Both the position numbers and the translations under genes were made by a program. Positions 1 through 5,391 of a stretch of 7,572 nt of DNA are shown piece after piece. The DNA is from Methylotenera sp. UBA6020 (GTDB lineage Bacteria; Pseudomonadota; Gammaproteobacteria; Burkholderiales; Methylophilaceae). Positions within the stretch are counted from its first letter, which is position 1. The number at the start of each line of letters is the position of its first letter. The stretch covers positions 1,797 through 9,368 of the forward strand of contig DIZU01000061.1 of the NCBI GenBank assembly GCA_002429455.1. The letters run 5' to 3'. The notes beneath the pieces were generated by a model that saw only the letters and a list, made by a program, of their open reading frames with translations, had not been told where the DNA came from and did not search any database.

Positions 1-395
1 GTCACGGCTTTGAACACACGGTGAAAATGGTAGACACTTAAACCGGCCTTATTCGCCAAAGTTTCGAGGTTAATGGCTTGGTCGGTTGCTTCGATCAAAC
101 GGCAGATCGCTGCGACTATCGCTGCATGCTGCGCTGCCAGAGACGGCTGGCCAGGCTTGCAACGTTTACAGGAGCGAAACCCCGCACGTTCAGCGGCCTC
201 ACAACTCGCATGAAACGCTACATGCTCTGGCCGAGCAGTGCGTGCGGCACAGGACGGCTTGCAATACACCCCGGTGGTACTTACAGAATGATAAAATGTG
301 CCATCTGCCTGTGCATCACGCGCACGAACCAGCGCCCAGCGCGGGTCGCTCTCAGTTGCGGCGGCCAGTAATGTATTTTTGATTGATTGATTCAT
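1..395 (-). CDS. ada: Ada-type methylphosphotriester acceptor/AraC regulator, N-terminal part (cut by window edge)
   Basis: The first 131 codons are visible; the gene continues past the left edge. Ada repairs methylphosphotriesters in DNA by moving the methyl group to a zinc-bound cysteine, and the methylated protein then activates alkylation-repair genes. The N-terminal zinc domain is clear: DPRW at residues 17-20, TTGVYCKPSC at 40-49 and FRSCKRCKP at 73-81. Its four cysteines, 45, 49, 76 and 79, have the same spacing as E. coli Cys38/42/69/72, so Cys45 is the expected methyl acceptor. From about residue 90 an AraC-type helix-turn-helix begins (LETLANKAGLSVYHFHRVFKAV). The start ATG (395-393) has a good AAAGGGA ribosome site about 7 nt upstream. 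Whether a C-terminal O6-methylguanine methyltransferase domain follows cannot be seen. The gene is divergent from the glycosylase gene at 521, a natural functional partner. Confidence 0.93.
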   Translation of the reverse strand, partial: MNQSIKNTLLAAATESDPRWALVRARDAQADGTFYHSVSTTGVYCKPSCAARTARPEHVAFHASCEAAERAGFRSCKRCKPGQPSLAAQHAAIVAAICRLIEATDQAINLETLANKAGLSVYHFHRVFKAV

Positions 396-467
396 CGTAT
401 GTTCCCTTTATGATACACATGGATAACGACAATTTACCAACGCGTATTGCTTTGCACACTCCGAGTC

Positions 468-480
468 TTGCTTTTGAATT
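468..480 (-). promoter_or_regulatory. Ada-box-like activator site upstream of ada
   Basis: Read on the minus strand the site is AATTCAAAAGCAA followed by GA. It matches the AAT-N6-GCAA pattern of the Ada box and, outside the middle bases, the E. coli ada promoter box (AATTAAAGCGCAA, also followed by GA). It lies about 73 bp upstream of the ada start codon and reads towards ada. No good -35 hexamer is seen between it and the gene, as expected for an activator-dependent promoter. The match is by eye to a short motif, so chance is possible. Confidence 0.5.
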
Positions 481-508
481 CACGCACTTATTATTTTAGA
501 CTTAACGC

Positions 509-520
509 TATAATTCAGCG
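509..520 (+). promoter_or_regulatory. alkA promoter: consensus -10 box giving a probable leaderless mRNA
   Basis: A perfect TATAAT lies at 509-514, seven bases before the ATG at 521, so transcription is expected to start at or within a base or two of the start codon. There is no ribosome binding site before the ATG. The reading frame is closed by TAA at 503-505, so no upstream start is available. No convincing -35 hexamer is present 16-18 bp upstream, which suggests dependence on an activator, plausibly methylated Ada. Confidence 0.5.
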
Positions 521-1153
521 ATGGAACACACCAAATCTCATCAAGCTGCCATCGATTTTCTCACTAGTCTGGATGCAGACTGGGCGCGCTTGATAGAGAC
601 GGTCGGCCCTTGCAGCTTTGAAGCCAAGCCAGCGCGCGAACCTTACGAAGCGTTAATCCGTGCGGTGGCCTATCAACAACTGCATGCCAAGGCCGGCGAT
701 GCTATTATCGCCAGACTGCTGAATATTTACGGCAATGCGTTTCCATCGCCCACGCAGCTATTAGCCACTGAGTTTGATGCGCTGCGCACTTGTGGTTTTT
801 CTGCCCGAAAAATCGAGACGATACACGGCATTGCAGCTGGCGCCGTCAGCGGGCTGGTACCGTCACGCAATGACGCTGAGGCAATGGCGGATGAAGACTT
901 GATTGAGCGTTTAGTGACGCTTAAAGGCATTGGACGCTGGACGGTAGAAATGTTGCTGATTTTCACCTTGGCACGTATGGATATCTTGCCTGCGGATGAC
1001 TTTGGTGTAGTCGAAGGTTTTAGACGCCTCAAAAAACTGGATGTTGCGCCTAAACGTAAGGAAATCACTGAGATTGGAAAAGCCTGGAGCCCGTATCGCA
1101 CGATTGCCAGTTGGTATTTATGGCGAGTACCCAAACAATATAATGGTCAATAA
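521..1153 (+). CDS. alkA: DNA-3-methyladenine glycosylase II (AlkA-like, HhH-GPD)
   Basis: A 210-residue base-excision repair glycosylase that removes 3-methyladenine and related alkylated bases, leaving an abasic site. The helix-hairpin-helix is LKGIGRW at residues 134-140. The GPD loop follows as LPADD at 156-160, where Asp160 matches the catalytic aspartate of E. coli AlkA (Asp238), and the closing motif is AWSPYRTIASWYLWR at 188-202, equivalent to the WKPWR segment of AlkA. The protein lacks the extra N-terminal domain of E. coli AlkA (282 residues) and resembles the shorter AlkA/MAG1-like form common in bacteria. ATG at 521 is the only ATG that keeps the N-terminal helix. It has no Shine-Dalgarno sequence and sits at the expected transcription start. 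Its partner is the divergent ada gene, which suggests control by the adaptive response. A 408-nt open frame antisense to it is a shadow. Confidence 0.93.
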   Translation: MEHTKSHQAAIDFLTSLDADWARLIETVGPCSFEAKPAREPYEALIRAVAYQQLHAKAGDAIIARLLNIYGNAFPSPTQLLATEFDALRTCGFSARKIETIHGIAAGAVSGLVPSRNDAEAMADEDLIERLVTLKGIGRWTVEMLLIFTLARMDILPADDFGVVEGFRRLKKLDVAPKRKEITEIGKAWSPYRTIASWYLWRVPKQYNGQ

Positions 1154-1188
1154 AAAAGCGGGTGAAGACGTTGTCTCACCCGCTTTTT
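1152..1188. terminator. Bidirectional rho-independent terminator between alkA and the FAS1 gene
   Basis: The arms GCGGGTGA (1158-1165) and TCACCCGC (1176-1183) are perfectly complementary, with a 10-nt loop. A run of six A lies on the left (1152-1157) and five T on the right (1184-1188), so it can end transcription from both sides. It begins inside the alkA stop codon, and the convergent FAS1 gene ends 35 bp beyond it. Confidence 0.9.
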
Positions 1189-1222
1189 ATCAGCTTGTAT
1201 TACAGTTGTATCTCGTAATATC

Positions 1223-1714
1223 TTATTTCTTTTTGCTTACTTTCTTTTTGCTTTCTTTTTCTTGCATTAACACCGTGTCAATAATGTGAATTTCACCATT
1301 GTCGGCTCTGATATCGCCACCACCGACTACAGCAACATTATCAATTTTGATGCCTTCTGAAACATCAAGTTTTAAATCGTGACCTTCAACTGATTTTACT
1401 TTACCCGCTTGCACATCTGTCGCTGTGATTTTGCCTGGAACGATGTGGTAAGTAAGTAACTTAGTCAGTGCAGCTTTATCTTTAAGCAAAGCATCAAGCT
1501 TGGCTTTTGGCAATTTAGCAAATGCCGCATCATTTGGTGCAAATACGGTGAAAGGGCCTGCACCTTTTAACGTATCGACTAAATCAGCCGCTTTAAGCGC
1601 CATCACTAGTGTTTTCAACGAACCGTCCGCAATGGCTGAATCTACAATATCATCTGCAAAGGCAACATTTGAAATGCTGAGTGCAAGTAACGAAGCCAGT
1701 AATACTTTTTTCAT
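1223..1714 (-). CDS. Secreted single-domain fasciclin (FAS1) protein with a lysine-repeat tail
   Basis: A 163-residue exported protein. Residues 1-20 form a signal peptide: MKK, a leucine/alanine-rich core, then VAFA before DD, a typical signal peptidase I site. The rest is one FAS1 domain, with the H1 motif [17 protein letters not shown] at 53-69, YHIVPGK at 89-95 and the H2 motif IHIIDTVLM at 142-150. FAS1 domains act in adhesion and matrix or surface interactions; the exact role here is unknown. The last ten residues, [10 protein letters not shown], contain two SKKK units encoded by a 15-bp direct repeat, which is unusual for this family. The ATG has an AGGGA ribosome site 5 nt upstream. 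The gene is monocistronic: convergent with alkA across a shared terminator, with a near-consensus promoter about 165 bp upstream. A soluble periplasmic protein that touches the envelope through its basic tail is an inference. Confidence 0.92.
   Translation of the reverse strand: MKKVLLASLLALSISNVAFADDIVDSAIADGSLKTLVMALKAADLVDTLKGAGPFTVFAPNDAAFAKLPKAKLDALLKDKAALTKLLTYHIVPGKITATDVQAGKVKSVEGHDLKLDVSEGIKIDNVAVVGGGDIRADNGEIHIIDTVLMQEKESKKKVSKKK
1226..1253. repeat. Short tandem repeat coding for the SKKK-V-SKKK tail
   Basis: TTTCTTTTTGCTT occurs at 1226-1238 and again at 1241-1253, a 15-bp period equal to five codons. It lies in a pyrimidine-rich tract that continues to about 1263. Gain or loss of a unit would keep the reading frame and change tail length. 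Confidence 0.75.
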
Positions 1715-1887
1715 ATAATTCCCTAAATAAATTGATTCATACCATAATTAAGTGCCAGCGGAATATGCTGGTAAATGCTCAATTAAGGCAGCGAGAGCAT
1801 ACACAAGTTCCACCGCAATGTAATTAAAATAACAGCATTTTTGCGAAAATAACGCCAAAAAGCAAGGAGAAGGGTTAGTGCGCCTAA

Positions 1888-1916
1888 TCTATATCGGCAG
1901 AGTCACACTAGGTCAA
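1888..1916 (-). promoter_or_regulatory. Sigma70 promoter reading towards the FAS1 gene
   Basis: On the minus strand TTGACC (1916-1911) is followed after exactly 17 bp by TATAGA (1893-1888). That is five of six consensus bases at -35 and at -10, with ideal spacing. Transcription would start near 1881, giving a 5' leader of about 165 nt before the FAS1 start at 1714. Confidence 0.6.
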
Positions 1917-2097
1917 TGACGACTCATCGGCGATAACTTAAATTAAGTCACGCTTACTGCCTTATTCACTGCACTAACCTGCCAATTCTACTCCTCATCA
2001 TACCTAGACTAAAACAACTCCACCTTAAGTTAGTGGCAAATCAATCTGGTGACTGTAATTTTTAGGTAATATTGCCGCTAACCATTAAAATAAACCC

Positions 2098-2125
2098 TTG
2101 TTAACCGCTTAATCATTAATTTAAT
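2098..2125 (+). promoter_or_regulatory. Candidate promoter of the MFS gene
   Basis: TTGTTA (2098-2103) and TTTAAT (2120-2125) are separated by 16 bp. The start would be near 2132, about 17 nt before the MFS ATG. The surrounding DNA is very AT-rich, so the match is not strong evidence. Confidence 0.35.
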
Positions 2126-2148
2126 AAAAAGAATCACTTCTGCCTTAA

Positions 2149-3375
2149 ATGAAGCAAATCTTTCGTTACCATAATCACGCCTTTCTCAAACTACTCGCCT
2201 ACCGCATTCTAATTGTGCTGGCCTACCAAATTATGGCCGTCGTGGTGGGCTGGCATATCTACGAACTTACGCACGATACGTTAGCGCTGGGTTTGATTGG
2301 TTTAGCGGAGGTGATTCCTTACTTTAGTTGTGCGCTTTTTGCCGGCCATGCGGTAGATCATCACTATTCGCGCCATCTGTTTGGCGTATTGGCGGCAGCG
2401 ATGTTGTGCATCAACGCCGCCACACTGACCGCGCTTTCCCTAGGCTGGGTCAGCGGTGATGCCAGCTTATGGATTTATGGTTCAATCACCTTCACCGGCA
2501 TCGCCCGCGCCTTTATCGCGCCAAGCTACAGCACCTTGTTTGCGATTATCCTACCGCGTGAAGAATACGCTCGCGCCTCCGGCATCGGTAGCGCAGTGTT
2601 TCAAGCCGGCTTAATCATCGGGCCGGCTTTGGGTGGTCTGCTGGTCGGCTTTGCCAGTAAAACGGCGGCTTACTCACTGGCAACGTTATTGTGTATAGGC
2701 GCGGCTATCGCCATGTGGTCGCTCAGGGTAAAAGAGCCGCCGCCAGCCGTGGATAGCCCGCAAGTTTTCACCAGCATTGCCGAAGGATTACGCTTTGTGT
2801 TTAGCAACCAAATCGTGCTTGGTGCCCTGTCATTGGATATGTTTGCCGTGTTGTTCGGTGGTGCAGTTTCCATGTTGCCGGCGTTCATTCAAGATATCTA
2901 TCATTACGGGCCAGAAGGGCTAGGCATATTGCGCGCCGCACCTGCCGTTGGCGCCATCATTACAGGTCTGGTACTCTCACGTTACCCCATCAACTTTCAC
3001 GCCGGGCGCTGGTTATTAAGTGCAGTGGTGGGGTTTGGTCTTTGCATTATCGGCTTTGGCATCAGCACCTATTTTTGGGTGGCTGCTGTCCTGCTATTAC
3101 TGTCTGGTATCTGTGACGGTATTTCTGTCGTCATGCGCACCACTATTTTGCAATTAGCCACGCCAGATGCCATGCGCGGTCGTGTATCCGCCATCAATGG
3201 CATTTTCATTGGCTCATCCAATGAACTAGGTGCGTTTGAATCCGGCCTGACTGCGCGCTTGATGGGCTTAGTGCCATCGGTAATATTTGGCGGCGTGATG
3301 ACGCTTACCGTCGTTGGTATAACCGCTAAATTAGCGCCTAAACTACGAAAATTGGAACTGCATCAACTGCAGTAA
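2149..3375 (+). CDS. Major facilitator superfamily transporter (MFS_3/DHA3-like exporter)
   Basis: A 408-residue, roughly 12-helix inner-membrane protein. The N-terminus FRYHNHAFLKLLAYRI, running straight into helix 1, is typical of the MFS_3 (EntS-like, DHA3) branch, whose known members export drugs or siderophores using the proton gradient. Visible family marks are the loop 2-3 motif GHAVDHHYSR at residues 66-75 (motif A-like), IIGPALGG at 156-163 (motif C-like, seen in exporters) and the loop between the two halves at about 192-208 (RVKEPPPAVDSPQVF). The substrate cannot be told from sequence. ATG at 2149 is chosen because TAA immediately precedes it in frame and the protein aligns with family N-termini from its first residues. 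No Shine-Dalgarno sequence is visible. The gene is convergent with the TetR gene, 24 bp apart, and does not share its operators, so control by that TetR is not indicated. Confidence 0.88.
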   Translation: MKQIFRYHNHAFLKLLAYRILIVLAYQIMAVVVGWHIYELTHDTLALGLIGLAEVIPYFSCALFAGHAVDHHYSRHLFGVLAAAMLCINAATLTALSLGWVSGDASLWIYGSITFTGIARAFIAPSYSTLFAIILPREEYARASGIGSAVFQAGLIIGPALGGLLVGFASKTAAYSLATLLCIGAAIAMWSLRVKEPPPAVDSPQVFTSIAEGLRFVFSNQIVLGALSLDMFAVLFGGAVSMLPAFIQDIYHYGPEGLGILRAAPAVGAIITGLVLSRYPINFHAGRWLLSAVVGFGLCIIGFGISTYFWVAAVLLLLSGICDGISVVMRTTILQLATPDAMRGRVSAINGIFIGSSNELGAFESGLTARLMGLVPSVIFGGVMTLTVVGITAKLAPKLRKLELHQLQ

Positions 3376-3391
3376 CCGGGTAAGCCGTAAA

Positions 3392-3403
3392 TTAGCTAGC
3401 TAA
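3392..3403. repeat. 12-bp perfect palindrome at the MFS/tetR convergence
   Basis: TTAGCTAGCTAA is its own reverse complement and contains the tetR stop codon (3402-3400 on the minus strand). It has no T-run, so it is a poor terminator candidate. Its function is unknown and may be none. Confidence 0.4.
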
Positions 3404-4017
3404 CTATTTGCCGGCCAGTTTCTTAATGCCATCTCAACTACGGCCATCAATGCTTCTCTTGTTGCACCGCTCGTGGCTTGCACTGACATACCTTGATGAA
3501 CTGTAGCTAAATACTTCGCCAAGTCTGAACTGTTCACAGTTAACGGCAGATCACCCTGGCTTTTTGCCGAATCAAAACGCTGCCTCAACGCATCTTCATA
3601 GCCTTTTCTGTAACCAGCCAACTCTTGTTGAATCAGTGCCGCACCCTGCCCACAGGTAAGGGCACCTTGCACAACCATACATCCACGCGGGTTGTTCTGG
3701 TTAGTTAAAAACTCGACTGATTTCGTTAAAAAACTTTCAGCGACTAGTCTTGCTGTTGCTTCGTTCATGGCACTAGCTACATAAGCCACGGGACCAGCCA
3801 GATACTTGGCTAGCGCCTTATGGAACAACGCTTCTTTATTGCCAAAAACCGCATAGATACTAGGCTTGTTCACACCGAGCGCCTCAGTAAGTTCCGCCAT
3901 AGAGGCACCTTCGTAACCGCGCGACCAGAAGACCTTAAGCGCTTTTTCTAGCGCCTCTTCCTGATTAAAGGCCAGCGGACGACCACGTTGTTTGTTTGTT
4001 TTCTCTGTATTCATCAT
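3400..4017 (-). CDS. TetR/AcrR-family transcriptional repressor
   Basis: A 205-residue regulator. The N-terminal DNA-binding domain is complete: RGRPLAFNQEEALEKALKVFWSRGYEGASMAEL at 11-43, then LGVNKPSIYAVFGNKEALF at 47-65 as the helix-turn-helix. The C-terminal ligand domain contains NPRGCMVVQGALTCG at 109-123. A Gly-Cys at this place (Cys113) is common in a branch of the family that includes electrophile sensors such as NemR, and Cys122 is a second candidate thiol. The ligand is unknown. It is divergent from the SDR gene over a 156-bp gap with two palindromic operators, so it most likely represses itself and the SDR. Two adjacent ATGs exist (4017 and 4014). Upstream GAG is better spaced for the second, so the protein may begin MNTEKTN. 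Confidence 0.92.
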   Translation of the reverse strand: MMNTEKTNKQRGRPLAFNQEEALEKALKVFWSRGYEGASMAELTEALGVNKPSIYAVFGNKEALFHKALAKYLAGPVAYVASAMNEATARLVAESFLTKSVEFLTNQNNPRGCMVVQGALTCGQGAALIQQELAGYRKGYEDALRQRFDSAKSQGDLPLTVNSSDLAKYLATVHQGMSVQATSGATREALMAVVEMALRNWPANS

Positions 4018-4047
4018 ATTGCTCAGAAGACTTTAATTGAGTCATAA

Positions 4048-4081
4048 AATTATTATTGTACCATTAGGTACAATAATAATT
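4048..4081. promoter_or_regulatory. Operator O1: perfect 15-bp inverted repeat
   Basis: The arms at 4048-4062 and 4067-4081 are exact reverse complements around ATTA; the inner part reads TTGTACC-ATTA-GGTACAA. It spans the tetR promoter -10 and touches the -35 of the SDR promoter. A perfect 30-base palindrome beside a tetR gene is strong evidence for a TetR operator. Confidence 0.85.
4055..4063 (-). promoter_or_regulatory. Extended -10 promoter of tetR inside O1
   Basis: On the minus strand the sequence is TGG-TACAAT, an extended -10 (TGn plus five of six consensus bases). No good -35 lies 17 bp upstream, which an extended -10 can tolerate. Transcription would begin near 4048, about 31 nt before the tetR start. 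The element is wholly inside operator O1, implying autorepression. Confidence 0.45.
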
Positions 4082-4108
4082 GACAAACAATTTCATCTCA
4101 ATTACCAT
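4080..4108 (+). promoter_or_regulatory. Promoter of the SDR gene
   Basis: A perfect TTGACA (4080-4085) is followed after 17 bp by TACCAT (4103-4108; four of six consensus bases). The predicted start is near 4115. The -35 abuts operator O1 and the start point lies in operator O2, so bound repressor would block RNA polymerase. Confidence 0.6.
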
Positions 4109-4113
4109 TTAAA

Positions 4114-4125
4114 TACCAATTGGTA
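4114..4125. promoter_or_regulatory. Operator O2: 12-bp perfect palindrome
   Basis: TACCAATTGGTA is self-complementary and is followed by CAA, so it shares the TACC-N4-GGTACAA core of O1. The centres of O1 and O2 are about 55 bp apart. An overlapping imperfect repeat GTACAA-AA-TTGTAC (4123-4136) may extend the bound region. It sits at the predicted SDR transcription start. Confidence 0.7.
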
Positions 4126-4173
4126 CAAAATTGTACGATCACCGGCAAACAATCATTGAAGGATGGAAATAAA

Positions 4174-4917
4174 ATGGAAAAACGTATAGAAAAAGTTGCT
4201 TTTATCACTGGAGCAAATCGTGGTATAGGTTATGAAACGGCCAAAGGATTAGGCGAACTGGGTATTACCGTGGTTATTGGTGCGCGCGACCTTGCCAAGG
4301 GGCAGGCAGCAGCCAAACAACTGCAAGCGCTGGGCATGAAGGCCGAAGCCATCGCCTACGATGCAAATCAAGCATCATCAGCAGAAGATGCATTTGCATA
4401 TTTCAATCAACATTTTGGCAAACTCGACATCTTGGTCAATAACGCTGGCGTAATCCACGAGCAACTCATGGGTGGTAATAATAGCAGCTCCCTCAGTACC
4501 GAGGTTTTACAGCAAACCTTTCAAACCAACCTTTTTGCCGTCATTGCGCTCACCCAAAAATTACTGCCGCTTATCAAGAATGCGCCGGCGGGCCGCATTG
4601 TCAACCTATCGAGCATCTTGGCTTCGCTGACGTTACACAGCATGCCTAACTCGCCAATCGATCCGGCAAAGTCTTTCGCCTACAACGCTTCTAAAACTGC
4701 GCTGAATGCGTACACCATTCATTTGGCACACGAGTTGCGCGACACCCCCGTCAAAGTGAATTCCGCACATCCAGGCTGGGTGAAAACTGAACTTGGTGGA
4801 CCTAACGCCCCGATGGAAGTCGTAGACAGCGCCAAGACTAGTGTTCTATTGGCCACGCTTGATAACAACGGCGCTAGTGGCGGCTTTTTTCATCAAGGCG
4901 AGTCTTTGCCTTGGTAA
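4174..4917 (+). CDS. Short-chain dehydrogenase/reductase (carbonyl-reductase-like SDR)
   Basis: A 247-residue soluble NAD(P)H-dependent oxidoreductase with a Rossmann fold. The classical SDR marks are all present: nucleotide-binding TGANRGIG at 12-19, NNAG at 89-92, the structural Asn119 (TNLFA), serines 146-147 in NLSS for catalysis, YNASK at 170-174 with catalytic Tyr170 and Lys174, and HPGWVKTE at 199-206. The insert of about 15 residues between the serine and tyrosine motifs and the ending GGFFHQGESLPW resemble carbonyl-reductase-like SDRs, which reduce reactive carbonyls or quinones. Arg38 after the second strand suggests NADPH, though weakly. The true substrate is unknown. The start is ATG 4174 with GAAGGA upstream; the longer open frame from TTG 4120 begins inside operator O2 and is rejected. 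Control by the divergent TetR is strongly indicated by position. Confidence 0.93.
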   Translation: MEKRIEKVAFITGANRGIGYETAKGLGELGITVVIGARDLAKGQAAAKQLQALGMKAEAIAYDANQASSAEDAFAYFNQHFGKLDILVNNAGVIHEQLMGGNNSSSLSTEVLQQTFQTNLFAVIALTQKLLPLIKNAPAGRIVNLSSILASLTLHSMPNSPIDPAKSFAYNASKTALNAYTIHLAHELRDTPVKVNSAHPGWVKTELGGPNAPMEVVDSAKTSVLLATLDNNGASGGFFHQGESLPW

Positions 4918-4922
4918 GTGAT

Positions 4923-4947
4923 GCTTAAGGCAAACTAGGCCTTAAGC
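4923..4947 (+). other. Hairpin 1 downstream of the SDR gene
   Basis: GCTTAAGGC (4923-4931) and GCCTTAAGC (4939-4947) form a 9-bp perfect stem with a 7-nt loop, starting 5 bp after the SDR stop. It has no T-run. Its last base is the first base of the second, longer hairpin. Confidence 0.65.
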
Positions 4948-4978
4948 AAGGCTAAGCTTTTCTAAAAGCTTAGCCTTG
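4947..4978 (+). other. Hairpin 2: 15-bp perfect inverted repeat with a 2-nt centre
   Basis: The arms at 4947-4961 and 4964-4978 are exact complements around CT; the AAAA/TTTT pairs near the tip would open to form the loop. It is very stable but is followed by AATCCG and not by a T-run, so it is not a standard intrinsic terminator. It may protect the SDR mRNA 3' end or reduce read-through into the DUF2798 gene. Confidence 0.7.
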
Positions 4979-5027
4979 AATCCGCAACATCCATCGTGCA
5001 TGAATTAAATTGAGAAATGGAAACATC

Positions 5028-5273
5028 ATGAAAAACAAAATAGCTTTTCGTTATCGTACCGTCCTATTTGGGCTGGTGATGTCTTGCAATACCGCATTGA
5101 TTGTGTCCGGCATCATCATGTATCTGCATTCAGAGTCACATACCCATTTCATAGCGCAATGGTTAGGTGCTTTTTTCACCGCATGGCCGATTGTATTTAT
5201 CGCGATTTTGCTGATTGCGCCTAATGTAAATAAGTTACTTAACCTATTTGTTGAAGAGACATCCAAAGCCTAA
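5028..5273 (+). CDS. DUF2798-family small membrane protein
   Basis: An 81-residue protein with two predicted membrane helices: one at about 9-34 (TVLFGLVMSCNTALIVSGIIMYL) and one at about 42-63 (FIAQWLGAFFTAWPIVFIAILLIAP). The pattern of a first helix ending near a short polar loop, then WLGAFFTAWPIVF and a C-terminal VNKLLNLFVE segment is that of DUF2798, a family of unknown function widespread in proteobacteria. The start ATG 5028 is preceded by a modest TGGAAA ribosome site; an in-frame TTG at 5010 is less likely. It lies 110 bp downstream of the SDR on the same strand, behind two hairpins, and may be a lower-level part of the same TetR-controlled unit. No function can be claimed from sequence. 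Confidence 0.82.
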   Translation: MKNKIAFRYRTVLFGLVMSCNTALIVSGIIMYLHSESHTHFIAQWLGAFFTAWPIVFIAILLIAPNVNKLLNLFVEETSKA

Positions 5274-5366
5274 AACCAGTAATTACATTGAAATGGCACT
5301 AGCCCCATCACTTAACCGTATTGTAGGTGCAGCATTTCCCGCTATGCCAACTTTTGGTGCATGAAA

Positions 5367-5391
5367 ATACAAATATCTACTTGATTTGTAT
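5367..5391. promoter_or_regulatory. Inverted repeat in the araC-type gene's promoter region
   Basis: ATACAAAT (5367-5374) and ATTTGTAT (5384-5391) are exact complements separated by 9 bp. The right arm overlaps a possible -10 (TATAAA, 5389-5394) about 65 bp before the start codon. The spacing of roughly 17 bp between arm centres puts both arms on nearly the same DNA face within two turns, as in a dimer operator. A T-run (5403-5410) follows. Confidence 0.45.

Larger units (their letters stand above)
1715..2148. other. Gene-free divergent control region between the FAS1 and MFS genes
   Basis: About 434 bp with no credible coding sequence. It holds the FAS1 ribosome site (1720-1724), a FAS1 promoter (1888-1916) and an MFS promoter candidate (2098-2125). 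It also has small inverted repeats: CCAGC/GCTGG at 1755-1771, and a 13-bp palindrome ACTTAA-A-TTAAGT at 1936-1948. The right half (1950-2148) is AT-rich and otherwise featureless to the eye. Confidence 0.6.

Noticed and set aside
78..382. Two overlapping plus-strand open frames of 97 and 98 codons
   Set aside because: They lie opposite the ada coding sequence, whose zinc-domain cysteines are conserved; their translations look like shadow products.
727..1134. 135-codon open frame antisense to alkA
   Set aside because: No recognisable domain and no ribosome site; it is the mirror of a conserved HhH-GPD gene.
1752..1757. TGGCAC on the minus strand as part of a sigma54 promoter for the FAS1 gene
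   Set aside because: The matching GC of the -12 element is missing at the required spacing.
1878..1919. GTG-started 13-codon open frame with AAGGAG upstream
   Set aside because: Too short to support, no similarity recognised, and it overlaps the FAS1 promoter on the other strand.
1873..1979. 9-bp inverted repeat GGTTAGTGC/GCACTAACC with a spacing of about 89 bp
   Set aside because: A repeat of this length is likely by chance in about 430 bp, and nothing else supports a structure.
4120..4173. Upstream TTG start extending the SDR by 18 residues
   Set aside because: The TTG lies inside operator O2 at the predicted transcription start, and the extra residues do not look like an SDR N-terminus; ATG 4174 has a ribosome site.
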